Assembly: GCA_937965695.1 (NCBI GenBank)
Contig: CALCKW010000029.1
Location: 1 to 34,052, forward strand
Length of the DNA: 34,052 bases
Direction of reading: 5' to 3'
Source of the DNA: an uncultured Granulosicoccaceae bacterium
GTDB lineage: Bacteria > Pseudomonadota > Gammaproteobacteria > CALCKW01
Part shown: positions 23,906-33,376 of the stretch, in pieces
Position numbering within the stretch: the stretch's first letter is position 1
How the letters are laid out: each line of letters begins with the position of its first letter
Notes under the pieces: generated by a model
What the model was told of the DNA's origin: nothing
The model's database searches: none
Seen by the model: the letters and a program-made list of their open reading frames with translations, nothing else
Program-made: the position numbers and the translations under genes

Positions 23906-25102
23906 ATGAATAGGCGTGTGCTTGACGATATCAGGGTGCTGGATTTAAGCAATGTGCTTGCTGGGCCATTTTGTTGCCACCAATTGGCCCATATGGGCGC
24001 TGAGGTCATTAAGGTCGAGGCTGTTGGGCGAGGTGATTTAGCTCGCCAATTAGGGGCTGACCCAGAACTTAACGCTTGCAATATGGGCGTGTCTTTCCTG
24101 GCGCAAAACGCTGGCAAAAAAAGTGTCACGCTGAATTTAAAGCACCCTGAAGGACGAGAACTGTTTTTTAAACTACTGCAAACCGCGGACGTTCTGGTCG
24201 AGAACTTCAGGCCGGGTGTCATGGAGCGCTTAGGGCTGGATTACCCAAAGCTAAAAAAACAACGGCCTGCATTGGTCTACTGCGCTATATCAGGGTTTGG
24301 TCAAACGGGTCCGTGGGTTGATCGGCCAGCCTACGATCAAATAATACAAGGTGCTTCCGGTTTGATGTCAATCACGGGTGACAGTGAAAGTGCTCCCCTG
24401 CGTGCGGGTTATCCGGCAGCCGACACCGTAGGGGGGATGACGGCTGCTTTTGCGATTGCAGCTGCATTAAACGCGCGGCCACGCGGCAGCTTTATAGATG
24501 TCTCCATGCTCGAGTCTGTGTTGGCGTCTATGGGCTGGGTCGTGTCCAATCATCTTATTGCAGGTGTAAGGCCCACGGCTAATGGCAACGAGAATATGAC
24601 ATCAGCGCCTTCTGGTACTTTCGAAACAGCCGATGATCCCATCAATATCGCTGCCAATAAAGATGAGCAGTGGAAGCTTCTGGCGCGACATTTGGGGTTG
24701 TCTGCACTGTGTGCAGAGACCAAGTATGCAACCCGAGAAGCCCGCAAGAAAAATAGACTGGAACTTAAAGCAGCGCTAGAGGTTGTCTTGCGAACTCGAC
24801 CCGCTCGCGATTGGGAACAAGAACTAAACAAACTAGGTGTGCCTGCTGGTGCAGTATTGGCTGTTGCTGACGTGCTCAGCGAACCACAAATAGTACAGCG
24901 AGATTTTTTGAAAAAATACAGGCATGTACCCGGTGTGGGTAGGGATATTGATGTAGCGACTACTGGTTTTAAAGTGGATGGCGAGGCGCTGAGCGTAGAA
25001 AATCCACCGCCTGAATTGGGGCAAGATAATGAAGACATCTGGTCAGCTCTGGGCGTGTCGTCTGAAAAACTGAAAAGCTTAAAAGATGAAGGTGTGATAT
25101 GA
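23906..25102 (+). CDS. Family III (CaiB/BaiF) CoA-transferase
   Basis: A 398-residue protein of the formyl-CoA transferase family. It begins LDDIRVLDLSNVLAGPFC, followed by GAEVIKVEAVGRGDLAR, the NFRPGVMERLGLDYPKL helix and ISGFGQTGPWVDRPAYDQ, in which Asp144 aligns with the catalytic Asp that forms the mixed anhydride. Such enzymes move CoA between carboxylic acids. The next gene overlaps by 4 bp (ATGA) and encodes a citrate-synthase-fold lyase. The two may form a unit: activation of a 3-hydroxy (citrate-like) acid to its CoA ester, then C-C cleavage. The acid is not known. Confidence 0.92.
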   Translation: MNRRVLDDIRVLDLSNVLAGPFCCHQLAHMGAEVIKVEAVGRGDLARQLGADPELNACNMGVSFLAQNAGKKSVTLNLKHPEGRELFFKLLQTADVLVENFRPGVMERLGLDYPKLKKQRPALVYCAISGFGQTGPWVDRPAYDQIIQGASGLMSITGDSESAPLRAGYPAADTVGGMTAAFAIAAALNARPRGSFIDVSMLESVLASMGWVVSNHLIAGVRPTANGNENMTSAPSGTFETADDPINIAANKDEQWKLLARHLGLSALCAETKYATREARKKNRLELKAALEVVLRTRPARDWEQELNKLGVPAGAVLAVADVLSEPQIVQRDFLKKYRHVPGVGRDIDVATTGFKVDGEALSVENPPPELGQDNEDIWSALGVSSEKLKSLKDEGVI

Positions 25103-25911
25103 AGGAAAAAGGTAGCGATGTATCCGAGTGGTGGAGCACAGAAATTATTGACATGGCACCTGGCCAGATTCGGTTCCGTGGGCATCCCGTCGAGCAATTG
25201 ATAGGCCACGTTAGTTTTCCGCAAATGATTTGGTTAATGACTCGCGGAGAGCTACCGAACGAGGGCGAGTCCAAGCTTTTGGAGGCTGCTCTGGTTGCCG
25301 CTGTCGATCATGGCCCGCAGGCACCGTCGATAGCTACAGCTAGGATGGCTGTTACTTGCGGGCTAGGTTTAAACGGCGCTATGGCCTCCGCAGTCAATAT
25401 GCTTGATGACGTCCATGGGGGTGCAGGTGAGCAAGCGGTTGAGCTTTATCTGCTAATTAGTGCAGCCATGGAAGAGGGTAAATCGCTTGAACAAGCGTCT
25501 AGCGAACAGTTGGATCGCTGGTTAAAAAACAGGAGTGCCTATTTGCCTGGGTTTGGCCATCGTTTCCACAAACCTGTAGACCCTCGAGCGCCGCGGCTAT
25601 TGGCTCTCGTTGACGAAGCGGCAGAAAGTGGCATCGTCAGTGGGAAATTTTCCTCCATCGCCCGTGGTTTACAGGTTTTGATCAACGATAAGAAAGGCAA
25701 GCCTGTACCTTTAAACATAGATGGTGCAACGGCGGTTATCTACGCTGAATTGGGGTTCGCTGCGCCGTTGGCTCGAGGGTTGTTTTGTCTGTCTAGATCA
25801 GTGGGTGCGATGGCTCATGCTTGGGAGCAAATGAATCAAGGGGGTAGAAACAAGGGGCCAACCCCGCCGAATTATCGTTGGAGTTACACGGGGCCGAATC
25901 CGATTGAATAA
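25099..25911 (+). CDS. Citrate-synthase-fold lyase (citryl-CoA lyase-like)
   Basis: A 270-residue protein, much shorter than citrate synthase (about 430), similar in size to citryl-CoA lyases. It keeps the three catalytic positions: His106 in VHGGAGE, His154 in GFGHRFHKPVDPRA and Asp208 in LNIDGATAVIYAELG. The N-terminus GQIRFRGHPVEQLIGHVSF is that of the short, lyase-like group. It overlaps the CoA-transferase stop by ATGA, so the pair is made together. Probable reaction: retro-aldol/Claisen cleavage of a citryl-CoA- or citramalyl-CoA-like thioester. Synthase direction is not excluded. Confidence 0.85.
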   Translation: MKEKGSDVSEWWSTEIIDMAPGQIRFRGHPVEQLIGHVSFPQMIWLMTRGELPNEGESKLLEAALVAAVDHGPQAPSIATARMAVTCGLGLNGAMASAVNMLDDVHGGAGEQAVELYLLISAAMEEGKSLEQASSEQLDRWLKNRSAYLPGFGHRFHKPVDPRAPRLLALVDEAAESGIVSGKFSSIARGLQVLINDKKGKPVPLNIDGATAVIYAELGFAAPLARGLFCLSRSVGAMAHAWEQMNQGGRNKGPTPPNYRWSYTGPNPIE

Positions 25912-25918
25912 CAAGGCG

Positions 25919-25955
25919 AAAAAATCAGGCGTGCACGGGTTGTCAGTCCGTGCGC
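25919..25955 (-). terminator. Intrinsic terminator of the gcv operon
   Basis: GCACGG (25933-25938) and CCGTGC (25948-25953), extended by one wobble and one G-C pair, form the stem. On the minus strand six Ts (25919-25924) follow about 8 bases after it. It lies just after the gcvR stop, between convergent genes. Confidence 0.55.
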
Positions 25956-25963
25956 GAGATGAG

Positions 25964-26485
25964 TTATTCGCTGAAATTGATGTCTACCATCAACTGATCT
26001 TGTAGTGCTTCCAACGCATCCTGCACATCATCATTGCTGATAGCTGGGCTGAGGCCCAGTGTCATATTGGCGTAAAACAGAATTTCTGAGCTCATTGAAG
26101 CCTCACGTTGTTCCGTCTCCAGCTGATTAATATTGACATTAAGCTTGGTCAAGGTGCTAGTGATGTCGTCAATAATGCCTGGACGGTCCGCTCCAATCAG
26201 CTCCAGTGACAATTCGCGCTGTTCTGTGTTGTCTTGCGCAGTTGCCTCTTCCATCAAGATGTTGAGCTGGTTGTCTGCCAGGTGCAGGGCCTGTAGTTTC
26301 TTCTTTAAGCCTTCAAGCTGATCTTCCGGCACGACAACCTGCACCAAACCGGCAAACTTGTCCGCCAGATTGGCCATGCGACTGTCAATCCAATTGGCAT
26401 TGTGTTCAACAAGAATTTCGGACAAGGTGTTGACGATACCGGGCCTATCCGTCGCCAGCACCGTAATGACAAGTGTTTTGTTCAT
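25964..26485 (-). CDS. gcvR: Glycine cleavage system regulator GcvR (double ACT)
   Basis: A 173-residue protein made of two ACT domains: residues 3-80 (LVITVLATDRPGIVNTLSEI) and about 92-170 (SLELIGADRPGIIDDITSTL). GcvR in E. coli binds glycine and holds the activator GcvA in a repressing state. Here it is the last gene of gcvTHP, 27 bp after gcvP, whereas in E. coli it is unlinked. No GcvA homologue is in the window, so its partner is unknown. The link to gcvP supports the name over other ACT-ACT proteins. Confidence 0.87.
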   Translation of the reverse strand: MNKTLVITVLATDRPGIVNTLSEILVEHNANWIDSRMANLADKFAGLVQVVVPEDQLEGLKKKLQALHLADNQLNILMEEATAQDNTEQRELSLELIGADRPGIIDDITSTLTKLNVNINQLETEQREASMSSEILFYANMTLGLSPAISNDDVQDALEALQDQLMVDINFSE

Positions 26486-26512
26486 CGCTTAAAACTCCGA
26501 TTTTTTTGCAAT

Positions 26513-29383
26513 CTATTCATAGTCGCTGACCGGTGGGCAGCTACATATCAGGTGGCGATCGCCGTGCACATTGTCCACCCGTCCCACTGAAGGCCAGTAT
26601 TTGTTTTTGTACAGGCTAGGCACTGGGTAGGCTGCTTGCTCACGACTATAAAGTCTATCCCACGTATCAGAAGTAACCACTTTTAGTGTGTGGGGCGCGT
26701 GGTGCAGGGCTGATTGTGCATGTTCAATTTTTGAGTCTTCGATCTCTTGGATCTCTTCTCGTATGCTGATCATTGCATCACAAAAGCGATCTATTTCTTG
26801 CAATGACTCGCTTTCGGTTGGTTCAATCATCAATGTGCCCGCCACGGGGAATGACATCGTTGGAGCGTGAAAGCCGTAGTCGATTAAACGTTTTGCCACA
26901 TCATCTACGGTGACACCGCATGCGTCTTTAATGCCCCGCAAGTCGATAATGCACTCGTGCGCGACGAAACCTTTGCGACCAGTGTAGAGCACTGGGTAAT
27001 GCGGGGCCAGACGTGTAGCCATGTAGTTGGCACTGAGGATTGCTGTGCGGGTAGCTTCGGTTAGACCTTCAGAACCCATCAGCGCGATGTAGGCCCAGGT
27101 AATCGGCAAGATGCTGGCGCTGCCCCAAGGTGCCGCTGATACAGGGCCGGTAACTGCTGGCGCATCGTCTGCGTCGACAACAGCGTATCCAGGTAAAAAG
27201 GGCGCCAAATGCGCTAACACGCCAATGGGACCAACACCTGGGCCACCGCCGCCGTGCGGGATACAAAAGGTTTTGTGCAGATTCAAATGTGAGACATCAC
27301 CGCCAAAATGCCCCGGTGCGCACAATCCGACTTGTGCGTTCATGTTGGCGCCGTCGATATACACTTGCCCACCGTGGTCGTGCACCATGCCGCAGACTTC
27401 GCGCACTTGTTCTTCAAACACGCCGTGCGTTGAAGGGTAAGTGATCATGATTGACGACAACTGCTCGCTGTGTAACTCGCACTTGGCCTGCAGGTCGGCC
27501 AAATCCACATTGCCGCTTGCGTCGCATTCCACGAGTACAACTTTCAGCCCAGCCATAACTGCTGAGGCGGGGTTGGTGCCGTGTGCGGAGCTTGGGATCA
27601 AACAGACGGTGCGTTGATCGTCACCGCGACTGTGGTGATAACCTTGGATGGCGAGCAAGCCTGCGTACTCACCTTGTGAACCGGCGTTGGGTTGCAGTGA
27701 TACGTTGTCGTATCCCGTGCAAACGCAAAGCATGGCTTCAAGCTCTTTGATTAAGGTTTGATACCCTTGCGCCTGGTCTAACGGTACAAAGGGGTGCAAC
27801 TTGCCAAAACTATCCCAAGTGACTGGCATCATCTCAACAGCGGCGTTGAGTTTCATGGTGCAGGAGCCCAGTGGAATCATCGCTCGGTCAAGTGCCAGAT
27901 CTTTGTCAGCGAGTAGGCGCATGTAGCGCATGATCTCTGTCTCGGATCGGTAGCGCTGGAAAACGGGATGGGTGAGGAAGTCGCTGGTCCTAGAAAAATC
28001 ACCGGGCAATCCTGAAGCAACAATTTCATCCAGATCGCACTCGATATCTTGGCCTTGCGCAAATACAGCCACTAACTCGCAGAGATCATCACGCGTAATC
28101 GTTTCGTCCAATGATAAGCCAAGGGTGCTGCTATCTATTTCACGCAGATTAAAACCCGCATCACGCGCGGCACTATGCAAGGCTGCGGTTTTGTCGCCAG
28201 TGTTGATGGTGAGCGTATCGAAAAAAGTTTCAGCGTGCAGCGTGAAGCCGAGTGTCTGCACCGCCTTGGCTAATAAAGATGTTTGACGGTGTACACGCTG
28301 GGCGATTCTTTTAAGACCCTCGGGGCCATGGAATACAGCGTAAAAGCTAGCCATGACAGCAAGCAGCGCCTGAGCGGTACAGACATTACTGGTCGCTTTT
28401 TCGCGTCGTATATGTTGTTCGCGTGTTTGCAATGCCATGCGCAGGGCCGAGTCTCCTGCACTATCGACAGAAATACCGATCAACCGGCCAGGCATTGAAC
28501 GCTTGTGTTTATCCGCTGTGGCCATAAAGGCTGCGTGCGGACCGCCATACCCCAGTGGCACACCAAAGCGTTGGCTGTTGCCTACAACGATGTCCGCTCC
28601 CAACTCACCAGGAGGTGTGAGCAAAGTCAGGGCCAACAGATCAGTGGCCATGATCGCTAAGCCCTTGTTGGCTTGCAGCGCTGCGATGGCTTCTCGGAAG
28701 TCGCCGATGGAGCCATCTACAGCTGGGTACTGGAACAATGCCCCAAAGCAGTCTTCGGCGATGAGGTCACTCCGGTGATCGCCGACAACAATGGTGATGC
28801 CGAGCGGCTTGGCTCGGGTTTGAATCACGGCGATAGTCTGAGGCAGGCAACTCTCTGATACAAAAAACTGTGTTGCTTTACTGCGGCTAACGCGCTGCGC
28901 CATGGTCATGGCCTCGGCGGCAGCTGTTCCTTCGTCTAGCAAAGATGCGTTGGCGATCTCCATGCCAGTGAGGTCTTTAACAATGGTTTGGAAGTTTAGA
29001 ATAGCTTCCAGTCGACCCTGAGAGATTTCTGCTTGGTAGGGTGTGTACGCCGTGTACCAAGCGGGATTTTCAAGGACGTTGCGCTGAACGACGGGTGGCG
29101 TAATGGTGTTGTAATACCCCATACCAATCAGAGATTTTTTAACCACATTTTGATCAGCGATTGCGCGCATGCGCGCCAGCGTGGCGTACTCGGTCTGTGC
29201 GCCAGCGAGAGCCATAGACTCGGCTTCGAAAATGCTAGCCGGCACAACGTCTGCAATAAAGCTGGCCATCTCATCGTAGCCGAGGCTTTTAAGCATGGCG
29301 GCTTTTTCGCCGTCGCGTGGGCCAATGTGACGACCGATGAAATCATCGTTGTTTTCTAATTCGGATAGGGTCAGCTCAGTCAC
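26513..29383 (-). CDS. gcvP: Glycine dehydrogenase (decarboxylating), P-protein
   Basis: A 956-residue single-chain P-protein, essentially the E. coli length (957). It begins [20 protein letters not shown]. The PLP-binding Lys is in [18 protein letters not shown] near residue 700, followed by the glycine-rich loop, and the C-terminal half shows [11 protein letters not shown] and [12 protein letters not shown]. It removes CO2 from glycine and loads the aminomethyl group on lipoyl-GcvH. It lies 12 bp after gcvH and 27 bp before gcvR in one operon. The frame is intact. Confidence 0.97.
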   Translation of the reverse strand: MTELTLSELENNDDFIGRHIGPRDGEKAAMLKSLGYDEMASFIADVVPASIFEAESMALAGAQTEYATLARMRAIADQNVVKKSLIGMGYYNTITPPVVQRNVLENPAWYTAYTPYQAEISQGRLEAILNFQTIVKDLTGMEIANASLLDEGTAAAEAMTMAQRVSRSKATQFFVSESCLPQTIAVIQTRAKPLGITIVVGDHRSDLIAEDCFGALFQYPAVDGSIGDFREAIAALQANKGLAIMATDLLALTLLTPPGELGADIVVGNSQRFGVPLGYGGPHAAFMATADKHKRSMPGRLIGISVDSAGDSALRMALQTREQHIRREKATSNVCTAQALLAVMASFYAVFHGPEGLKRIAQRVHRQTSLLAKAVQTLGFTLHAETFFDTLTINTGDKTAALHSAARDAGFNLREIDSSTLGLSLDETITRDDLCELVAVFAQGQDIECDLDEIVASGLPGDFSRTSDFLTHPVFQRYRSETEIMRYMRLLADKDLALDRAMIPLGSCTMKLNAAVEMMPVTWDSFGKLHPFVPLDQAQGYQTLIKELEAMLCVCTGYDNVSLQPNAGSQGEYAGLLAIQGYHHSRGDDQRTVCLIPSSAHGTNPASAVMAGLKVVLVECDASGNVDLADLQAKCELHSEQLSSIMITYPSTHGVFEEQVREVCGMVHDHGGQVYIDGANMNAQVGLCAPGHFGGDVSHLNLHKTFCIPHGGGGPGVGPIGVLAHLAPFLPGYAVVDADDAPAVTGPVSAAPWGSASILPITWAYIALMGSEGLTEATRTAILSANYMATRLAPHYPVLYTGRKGFVAHECIIDLRGIKDACGVTVDDVAKRLIDYGFHAPTMSFPVAGTLMIEPTESESLQEIDRFCDAMISIREEIQEIEDSKIEHAQSALHHAPHTLKVVTSDTWDRLYSREQAAYPVPSLYKNKYWPSVGRVDNVHGDRHLICSCPPVSDYE

Positions 29384-29395
29384 TTTTGGTACCTC

Positions 29396-29764
29396 TTAGT
29401 CCAAGGTTGCGTTGTAGGCGTCTTCGTCGAGCAGGGAATCTAACTCGGTCGTGTCGCTCAGTTTGATGCGACAAAACCAACCGGCTTCCAGCGGATCATC
29501 GTTGACAATGTTTGGTTCGTCCGCCAATACGTCGTTAACCGCTACGATGCTGCCGCTCACCGGTGCTTTTAGTTCGCTGGCTGCTTTTACCGATTCAATC
29601 ACGGATATGTCATCACCTTGTTGGAAAGTCGATTCGATTTCGGGGAGTTCTACAAATACCACGTCGCCAAGTTGCTCTTGGGCGTGATTGGTGATGCCGA
29701 CCAAAACAATGTCATCGGCTTCGAGTTTGACCCACTCGTGGTCTACGGTGTATTTGATGCTCAT
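29396..29764 (-). CDS. gcvH: Glycine cleavage system H-protein
   Basis: A 122-residue lipoyl carrier. It starts KYTVDHEWVKLEADDIVLVGIT and has the lipoylation Lys60 in SVIESVKAASELKAPVSG. It shuttles the aminomethyl group from GcvP to GcvT and then to the L-protein. It lies between gcvT (37 bp upstream) and gcvP (12 bp downstream). Size and motif are standard for the family. Confidence 0.97.
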   Translation of the reverse strand: MSIKYTVDHEWVKLEADDIVLVGITNHAQEQLGDVVFVELPEIESTFQQGDDISVIESVKAASELKAPVSGSIVAVNDVLADEPNIVNDDPLEAGWFCRIKLSDTTELDSLLDEDAYNATLD

Positions 29765-29801
29765 GCTGATAATCCTTTATAAATATATTTGGAATTGACC
29801 A

Positions 29802-30917
29802 TCAACCGCGATGGTATCGCTGCTCGACCATTGGCATTTTAGCAACTGTTACTGCTATTTCTCTGTTGCGCACCAGCGCAATGATTTTTGTGCCGACCTT
29901 GGCGTATTCGGTAGAGACGTATCCCATAGCGACAGGTGCTTCAAGTGTTGGCCCAAAGCCTCCACTTGTCACTTGGCCGATCGTGTTGCCGTCGCCGTCT
30001 TGCAGCTCAGCGCCTTCACGCACGGGCGCTCGGCCGTCAATGGATAACCCCACGCGCTTTCGCGTTGCACCTTCAGCGAGTTGTTTGAAGATGATATCTG
30101 CACCCGGAAATCCACCGGCACGTTCGCCGTCCGCACGACGAACTTTTTGCATGGCCCAGAGCAAGCTTGCTTCAACAGGAGTGGTGGTCTCGTCCAGGTC
30201 GTGGCCGTACAGGCAGAGCCCGGCTTCTAGCCTCAGTGAATCTCGAGCACCTAGGCCAATAGGCTCTACGTCATCTTCCGCGAGTAAGCGACGTGCAAAG
30301 GCATCGGCGTTCTCGTTGGGGACTGAGATTTCAAAGCCGTCTTCGCCGGTATATCCCGCACGACCTATAAAGCAGTCGATGCCTTCAATGACCATCGGTC
30401 GCCAATCCATAAAGACCATATCAGCGGTTTCGGGCGCAATGCGCGCCATGACCGAAGCCGCAGCAGGGCCCTGTATGGCCAAGAGCGCGCGATTGGTGAT
30501 GGCGCTGACTTCGCAGTCGGGCAAGCCTGCTTTCATGCGTGCTAGATCTTGGTCTTTGCAAGCGGCGTTAACAACGACGAACAAGTGATCCCCTGCGTTG
30601 CTGATCATCAAATCGTCGTCAATTCCGCCATTTTCATTGGTGAATAAAGCGTAGCGTTGGGTCATGGGTTCGATACCAGCCACGTCGACGGGCACGAGTT
30701 TTTCAAAGTCGAGAGAGGCGTTGGTTCCGCGAACGCTAACTTGACCCATGTGAGAAACATCAAATAGACCGGCTTTGGCCCGTGTGTGCTTGTGCTCACC
30801 CATGATGCCCAGCGGGTACTGTACGGGCATGGAATAACCGGCAAACCCAACCATCTTGCCACCCAATTCTAAGTGCAGATCGTGCAGCGGGGTTTGTAGT
30901 AGGTTCTCGTCGCTCAT
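29802..30917 (-). CDS. gcvT: Aminomethyltransferase, T-protein
   Basis: A 371-residue tetrahydrofolate-dependent aminomethyltransferase. Features: TPLHDLHLELGGKMVGFAGY at the start, AGLFDVSHMGQVSVRG, the conserved acidic GGIDDDLMIS stretch (the folate/ammonia catalytic Asp), GRAGYTGEDGFEI and a C-terminal GFGPTLEAPVAMGYV. It releases ammonia and forms methylene-tetrahydrofolate. It is the first gene of the operon; a roughly 130-base leader with a hairpin and repeated GGAAAC sites precedes it. Confidence 0.96.
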   Translation of the reverse strand: MSDENLLQTPLHDLHLELGGKMVGFAGYSMPVQYPLGIMGEHKHTRAKAGLFDVSHMGQVSVRGTNASLDFEKLVPVDVAGIEPMTQRYALFTNENGGIDDDLMISNAGDHLFVVVNAACKDQDLARMKAGLPDCEVSAITNRALLAIQGPAAASVMARIAPETADMVFMDWRPMVIEGIDCFIGRAGYTGEDGFEISVPNENADAFARRLLAEDDVEPIGLGARDSLRLEAGLCLYGHDLDETTTPVEASLLWAMQKVRRADGERAGGFPGADIIFKQLAEGATRKRVGLSIDGRAPVREGAELQDGDGNTIGQVTSGGFGPTLEAPVAMGYVSTEYAKVGTKIIALVRNREIAVTVAKMPMVEQRYHRG

Positions 30918-31011
30918 CGATTGAAACTCCAGTAAAATCTTGTTTTCAAAGATAATAATGCTATTGATCGAGTTGCACTCTCATCGAATGCAAGCCATCT
31001 GAAGGCGCATC

Positions 31012-31030
31012 CAAGAGTAGGAAACTCTTG
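31012..31030 (-). other. Leader stem-loop upstream of gcvT
   Basis: CAAGAGT (31012-31018) and ACTCTTG (31024-31030) form a perfect 7-bp stem with a 5-base loop. It lies just downstream of the predicted transcription start and overlaps the GGAAAC array. It may be an mRNA element or simply part of the operator. Confidence 0.4.
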
Positions 31031-31068
31031 TTTCCTATAGGAAACTTAAAGGCGTATTGTGGGTTTCC
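31020..31068. promoter_or_regulatory. GGAAAC/GTTTCC half-site array over the gcv promoter
   Basis: Half-sites GGAAAC (31020-31025), GTTTCC (31030-31035), GGAAAC (31040-31045) and GTTTCC (31063-31068) alternate in orientation. The first three begin exactly 10 bp apart. The middle pair makes the perfect palindrome GTTTCCTATAGGAAAC (31030-31045). The fourth lies between the promoter boxes. This is a likely operator for the XRE-cupin regulator encoded just upstream. Confidence 0.7.
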
Positions 31069-31083
31069 TAGCTGAAATGTCAA
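31056..31083 (-). promoter_or_regulatory. Predicted gcvT promoter
   Basis: On the minus strand TTGACA (31078-31083, perfect -35) and CACAAT (31056-31061, four of six for -10) are 16 bp apart. One GGAAAC half-site lies in the spacer and three more just downstream of the start, a layout that suits repression. The rest of 30918-31227 shows no gene and no glycine riboswitch core. Confidence 0.55.
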
Positions 31084-31227
31084 GGTCTAAGCTTCAATCG
31101 CTCAGAGTTATTCGATGGGCAGTGGGCGGGTGACTGATCCGAGGTTTATGTTGCCGCCGAACGACGGTGCAAACGAGCGCATTGCAGGTGGCATTAATAT
31201 TTGATACCCGATGTAAGTAAGCTGACG

Positions 31228-31845
31228 TCAGTGTGGTGCACAAACCCACAGCACCAAAGCGTCATCTTCACTAGACGAGAGCAGCGCATGGCCCATTCCG
31301 CAGTCGTAATAGATGCTGTCACCTTCGGTCAATGTGACGGGCTCATAGTATTCGCTGTAAAACAGTAACTCCCCGGACAGCACATAGAGAAACTCCTCTC
31401 CCGAGTGACGCACCCAGTCACCAAACTCCTCGAAAGTGCGAGCTTTAACAGTGGTCTTAAAAGGCACCATGCGTTTATTGGTCAGGTCGGTGTTCAGCAA
31501 CTCATGTTGGTAGGTAGGGGTAGGGTGGGGCTTGCCTTGATCCAGCAGTGTGATGCTGCGCCTGCCACCTGCCTCGTGATGGTCACTTTCAACAAAGAGT
31601 TGAGGTACGTCAACGTTCAGGCCTGTGGTCAGCTTTTGAATCACTTCAAAAGAGGGTGACAGTTTTTCATTTTCAATCTTAGATAAAGTGGATTTCGCCA
31701 AGCCAGATCGCAGGCTCATTTCATCCAATGTCCATCCCTTCTGTTGGCGCATTTGCCGAAGCTTGGCGCCAAGATTTAGAGGCTTAACGCCGGAGTCCTG
31801 ACGATTGTTGGTCTCAAACAATGCGCTGGGTGGTGGCTTTTTCAT
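31228..31845 (-). CDS. XRE-cupin transcriptional regulator
   Basis: A 205-residue regulator. The helix-turn-helix is near residues 25-80 (LRQMRQQKGWTLDEMSLRSG then LAKSTLSKIENEKLSPSFEV), and a C-terminal cupin (about 125-200) has GEEFLYVLSGELLFYSEYYE and GDSIYYDCGMGHALLSS. Members sense small metabolites such as amino acids or polyamines in the cupin pocket. It lies upstream of gcvT on the same strand, 310 bp away, with a phased GGAAAC array in between, so it is the natural candidate for control of the glycine cleavage operon. It could also respond to another ligand. Confidence 0.9.
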   Translation of the reverse strand: MKKPPPSALFETNNRQDSGVKPLNLGAKLRQMRQQKGWTLDEMSLRSGLAKSTLSKIENEKLSPSFEVIQKLTTGLNVDVPQLFVESDHHEAGGRRSITLLDQGKPHPTPTYQHELLNTDLTNKRMVPFKTTVKARTFEEFGDWVRHSGEEFLYVLSGELLFYSEYYEPVTLTEGDSIYYDCGMGHALLSSSEDDALVLWVCAPH

Positions 31846-31932
31846 TGCAGGGATCTATCTGAGTAGCTTGTGGGCGATTGTAAGCCACGACAAGGAGAAA
31901 TAGCGAGCAGGTCAATGGCTGCTGGATATGTT

Positions 31933-33081
31933 TCAGCTTTTTTTGCTTCTAAAATTTCTGATGCTGTCTTTGACCGAGTCAATCAGTGCGTGAGCGTTTC
32001 CTGACAAGTTATTGTTGTAAAGGTTGTTGTTAAAGACTCGAATCCTTTTAGGGTGCCAAGGCTCGGCCCAAGGGGGTGAAGTCACTAGACTAACTGTTTC
32101 TATGTTGGTTTCGGTCGCGCAGTAGTTGAGCACGTCTTCCATCAATAGTAAGCCCGGTGAGACCTCGGAGTAACTTTCGTTGTAAGCGGGTTTAAGCAAG
32201 CTGGATACGGACTTGGTGTTAAGTACAAATTGCGCAGCGATATTTTTTTCACCAATGCTCAATAGATAAATCTCGGCCTTTAGGCCGGGAATATCGGCGT
32301 GCAGCAAACGCGTGTAAAAATCTCGCAGCAGTGGGCTACTTGCGATGGCGGTCGCACGGCCATTCTCGCCTTTCCAGCCTGATGCTTCGATGCTTAAAAA
32401 CTCTTGGAAAGCAGGTTCTAGTTCAGGGAAGTTGCATACAGCCACAAAATTAACGTTTCCCTGTAAGGCCGCCTTTTTTCTACGCCTTCGCAAATTACCT
32501 TTGAGCTTCGACCTTAGATGTTCGCTGGGTACAAGACTACTAAGCCAGTAGCTCTCGCGGACAAACCGTGTACGCTGCCGGTAAACACCCATGCGGCTGC
32601 AAAGCGACTTATTATTTTCTGGAGCAGAAGTGGCTTCTGAGTGGTCTGGTTTGACATCAACGGGCTTTAAGGTTTTGGACGACTCCGGAATTGACAAGCC
32701 TGCAACTTTTGACCAGCCGGTAAGGCCCAGTGCAGCGCTTATGTCAGGAAGTGCGCTGATGATGTCCTCTAACACGGCACTGTTTTCCACTATCCAGTCG
32801 GTGAGTGAAATGTGGTCATGGGTAGGGCTGTTTAAAACGGGTTCGCCTATGCGGGGGCTGGAACAAACAAATGGAAGCACAGCAAGTGGACCGTCTTCGT
32901 CCTCTAGGAGGCAGATCGCTAAATTCCCTTCGCAGAGTGTGGCCTGTAGGGCTAAGTACCAACTGGGGTGGTGGAAAAACTGATGCTCGGGTCTCGATTC
33001 GAAAATAGCGAGCCACTGAGGAACGATGGCAGCGATTTCCAATTCAGTGCGGTGAATAGAGATTGTTAAGTTTGGTTTCAT
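31933..33081 (-). CDS. CelD/BcsL-type GNAT acetyltransferase
   Basis: A 382-residue protein started at MKPNLTISIHRTELEI (base 33081). It resembles the CelD/BcsL (Acetyltransf_6) group: FFHHPSWYLALQATLCEG near the start, a basic patch KLKGNLRRRRKKAALQG in the middle, then LSIGEKNIAAQFVLNTKSV and LKPAYNESYSEVSPGLLLMEDV in the GNAT-like C-terminal domain. Such proteins are linked to exopolysaccharide or cellulose synthesis or to peptidyl ligation, but no such genes are nearby. It stands between the XRE-cupin gene and the divergent gnd gene. Confidence 0.82.
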   Translation of the reverse strand: MKPNLTISIHRTELEIAAIVPQWLAIFESRPEHQFFHHPSWYLALQATLCEGNLAICLLEDEDGPLAVLPFVCSSPRIGEPVLNSPTHDHISLTDWIVENSAVLEDIISALPDISAALGLTGWSKVAGLSIPESSKTLKPVDVKPDHSEATSAPENNKSLCSRMGVYRQRTRFVRESYWLSSLVPSEHLRSKLKGNLRRRRKKAALQGNVNFVAVCNFPELEPAFQEFLSIEASGWKGENGRATAIASSPLLRDFYTRLLHADIPGLKAEIYLLSIGEKNIAAQFVLNTKSVSSLLKPAYNESYSEVSPGLLLMEDVLNYCATETNIETVSLVTSPPWAEPWHPKRIRVFNNNLYNNNLSGNAHALIDSVKDSIRNFRSKKS

Positions 33082-33270
33082 TTTATTAAGGCTAGCAGTG
33101 CCATGCGAGTGGCGTGATATTGCACCCAATCTACACGATTTATTGGCCTTTTATTGTCGATTGCCTACGGGATTGTCGTTAAATTGCTCGTTTGTGGTGT
33201 TAGTTAATCGTCAGAGGAGCGCTGAAGTGATGGATGACAACTGCATTCGCACCGCGACAGGCACCTGCCC

Positions 33271-33276
33271 TATAAT
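33271..33276 (+). promoter_or_regulatory. Possible -10 box upstream of gnd
   Basis: A TATAAT box sits about 100 bp before the gnd start. No good -35 box was found at the right distance (TTCGCA at 33246 is 19 bp upstream). The rest of 33082-33376 has no gene; a GTGAT/ATCAC repeat follows the box. Confidence 0.3.
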
Positions 33277-33376
33277 TATAAGGTGATGCTGTTTTATCAC
33301 TGCACCGCGCCAGCAGTCGTTTGGAGAAAGAGTCGCCTCTGCTAACACCCGCCGGATAAATGGAGAAACAAATCAG

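Noticed and set aside
29866..30588. A 240-codon open frame opposite gcvT, and other long antisense frames (for example 16366-16926, 4659-5249, 15263-15865)
   Set aside because: They mirror well-supported genes, show low-complexity Ser/Pro/Arg-rich sequence and no family motif, so they are shadows.
30918..31227. Glycine riboswitch upstream of gcvT
   Set aside because: The conserved glycine aptamer core and tandem arrangement were not seen; the region instead holds a DNA half-site array and a short hairpin.
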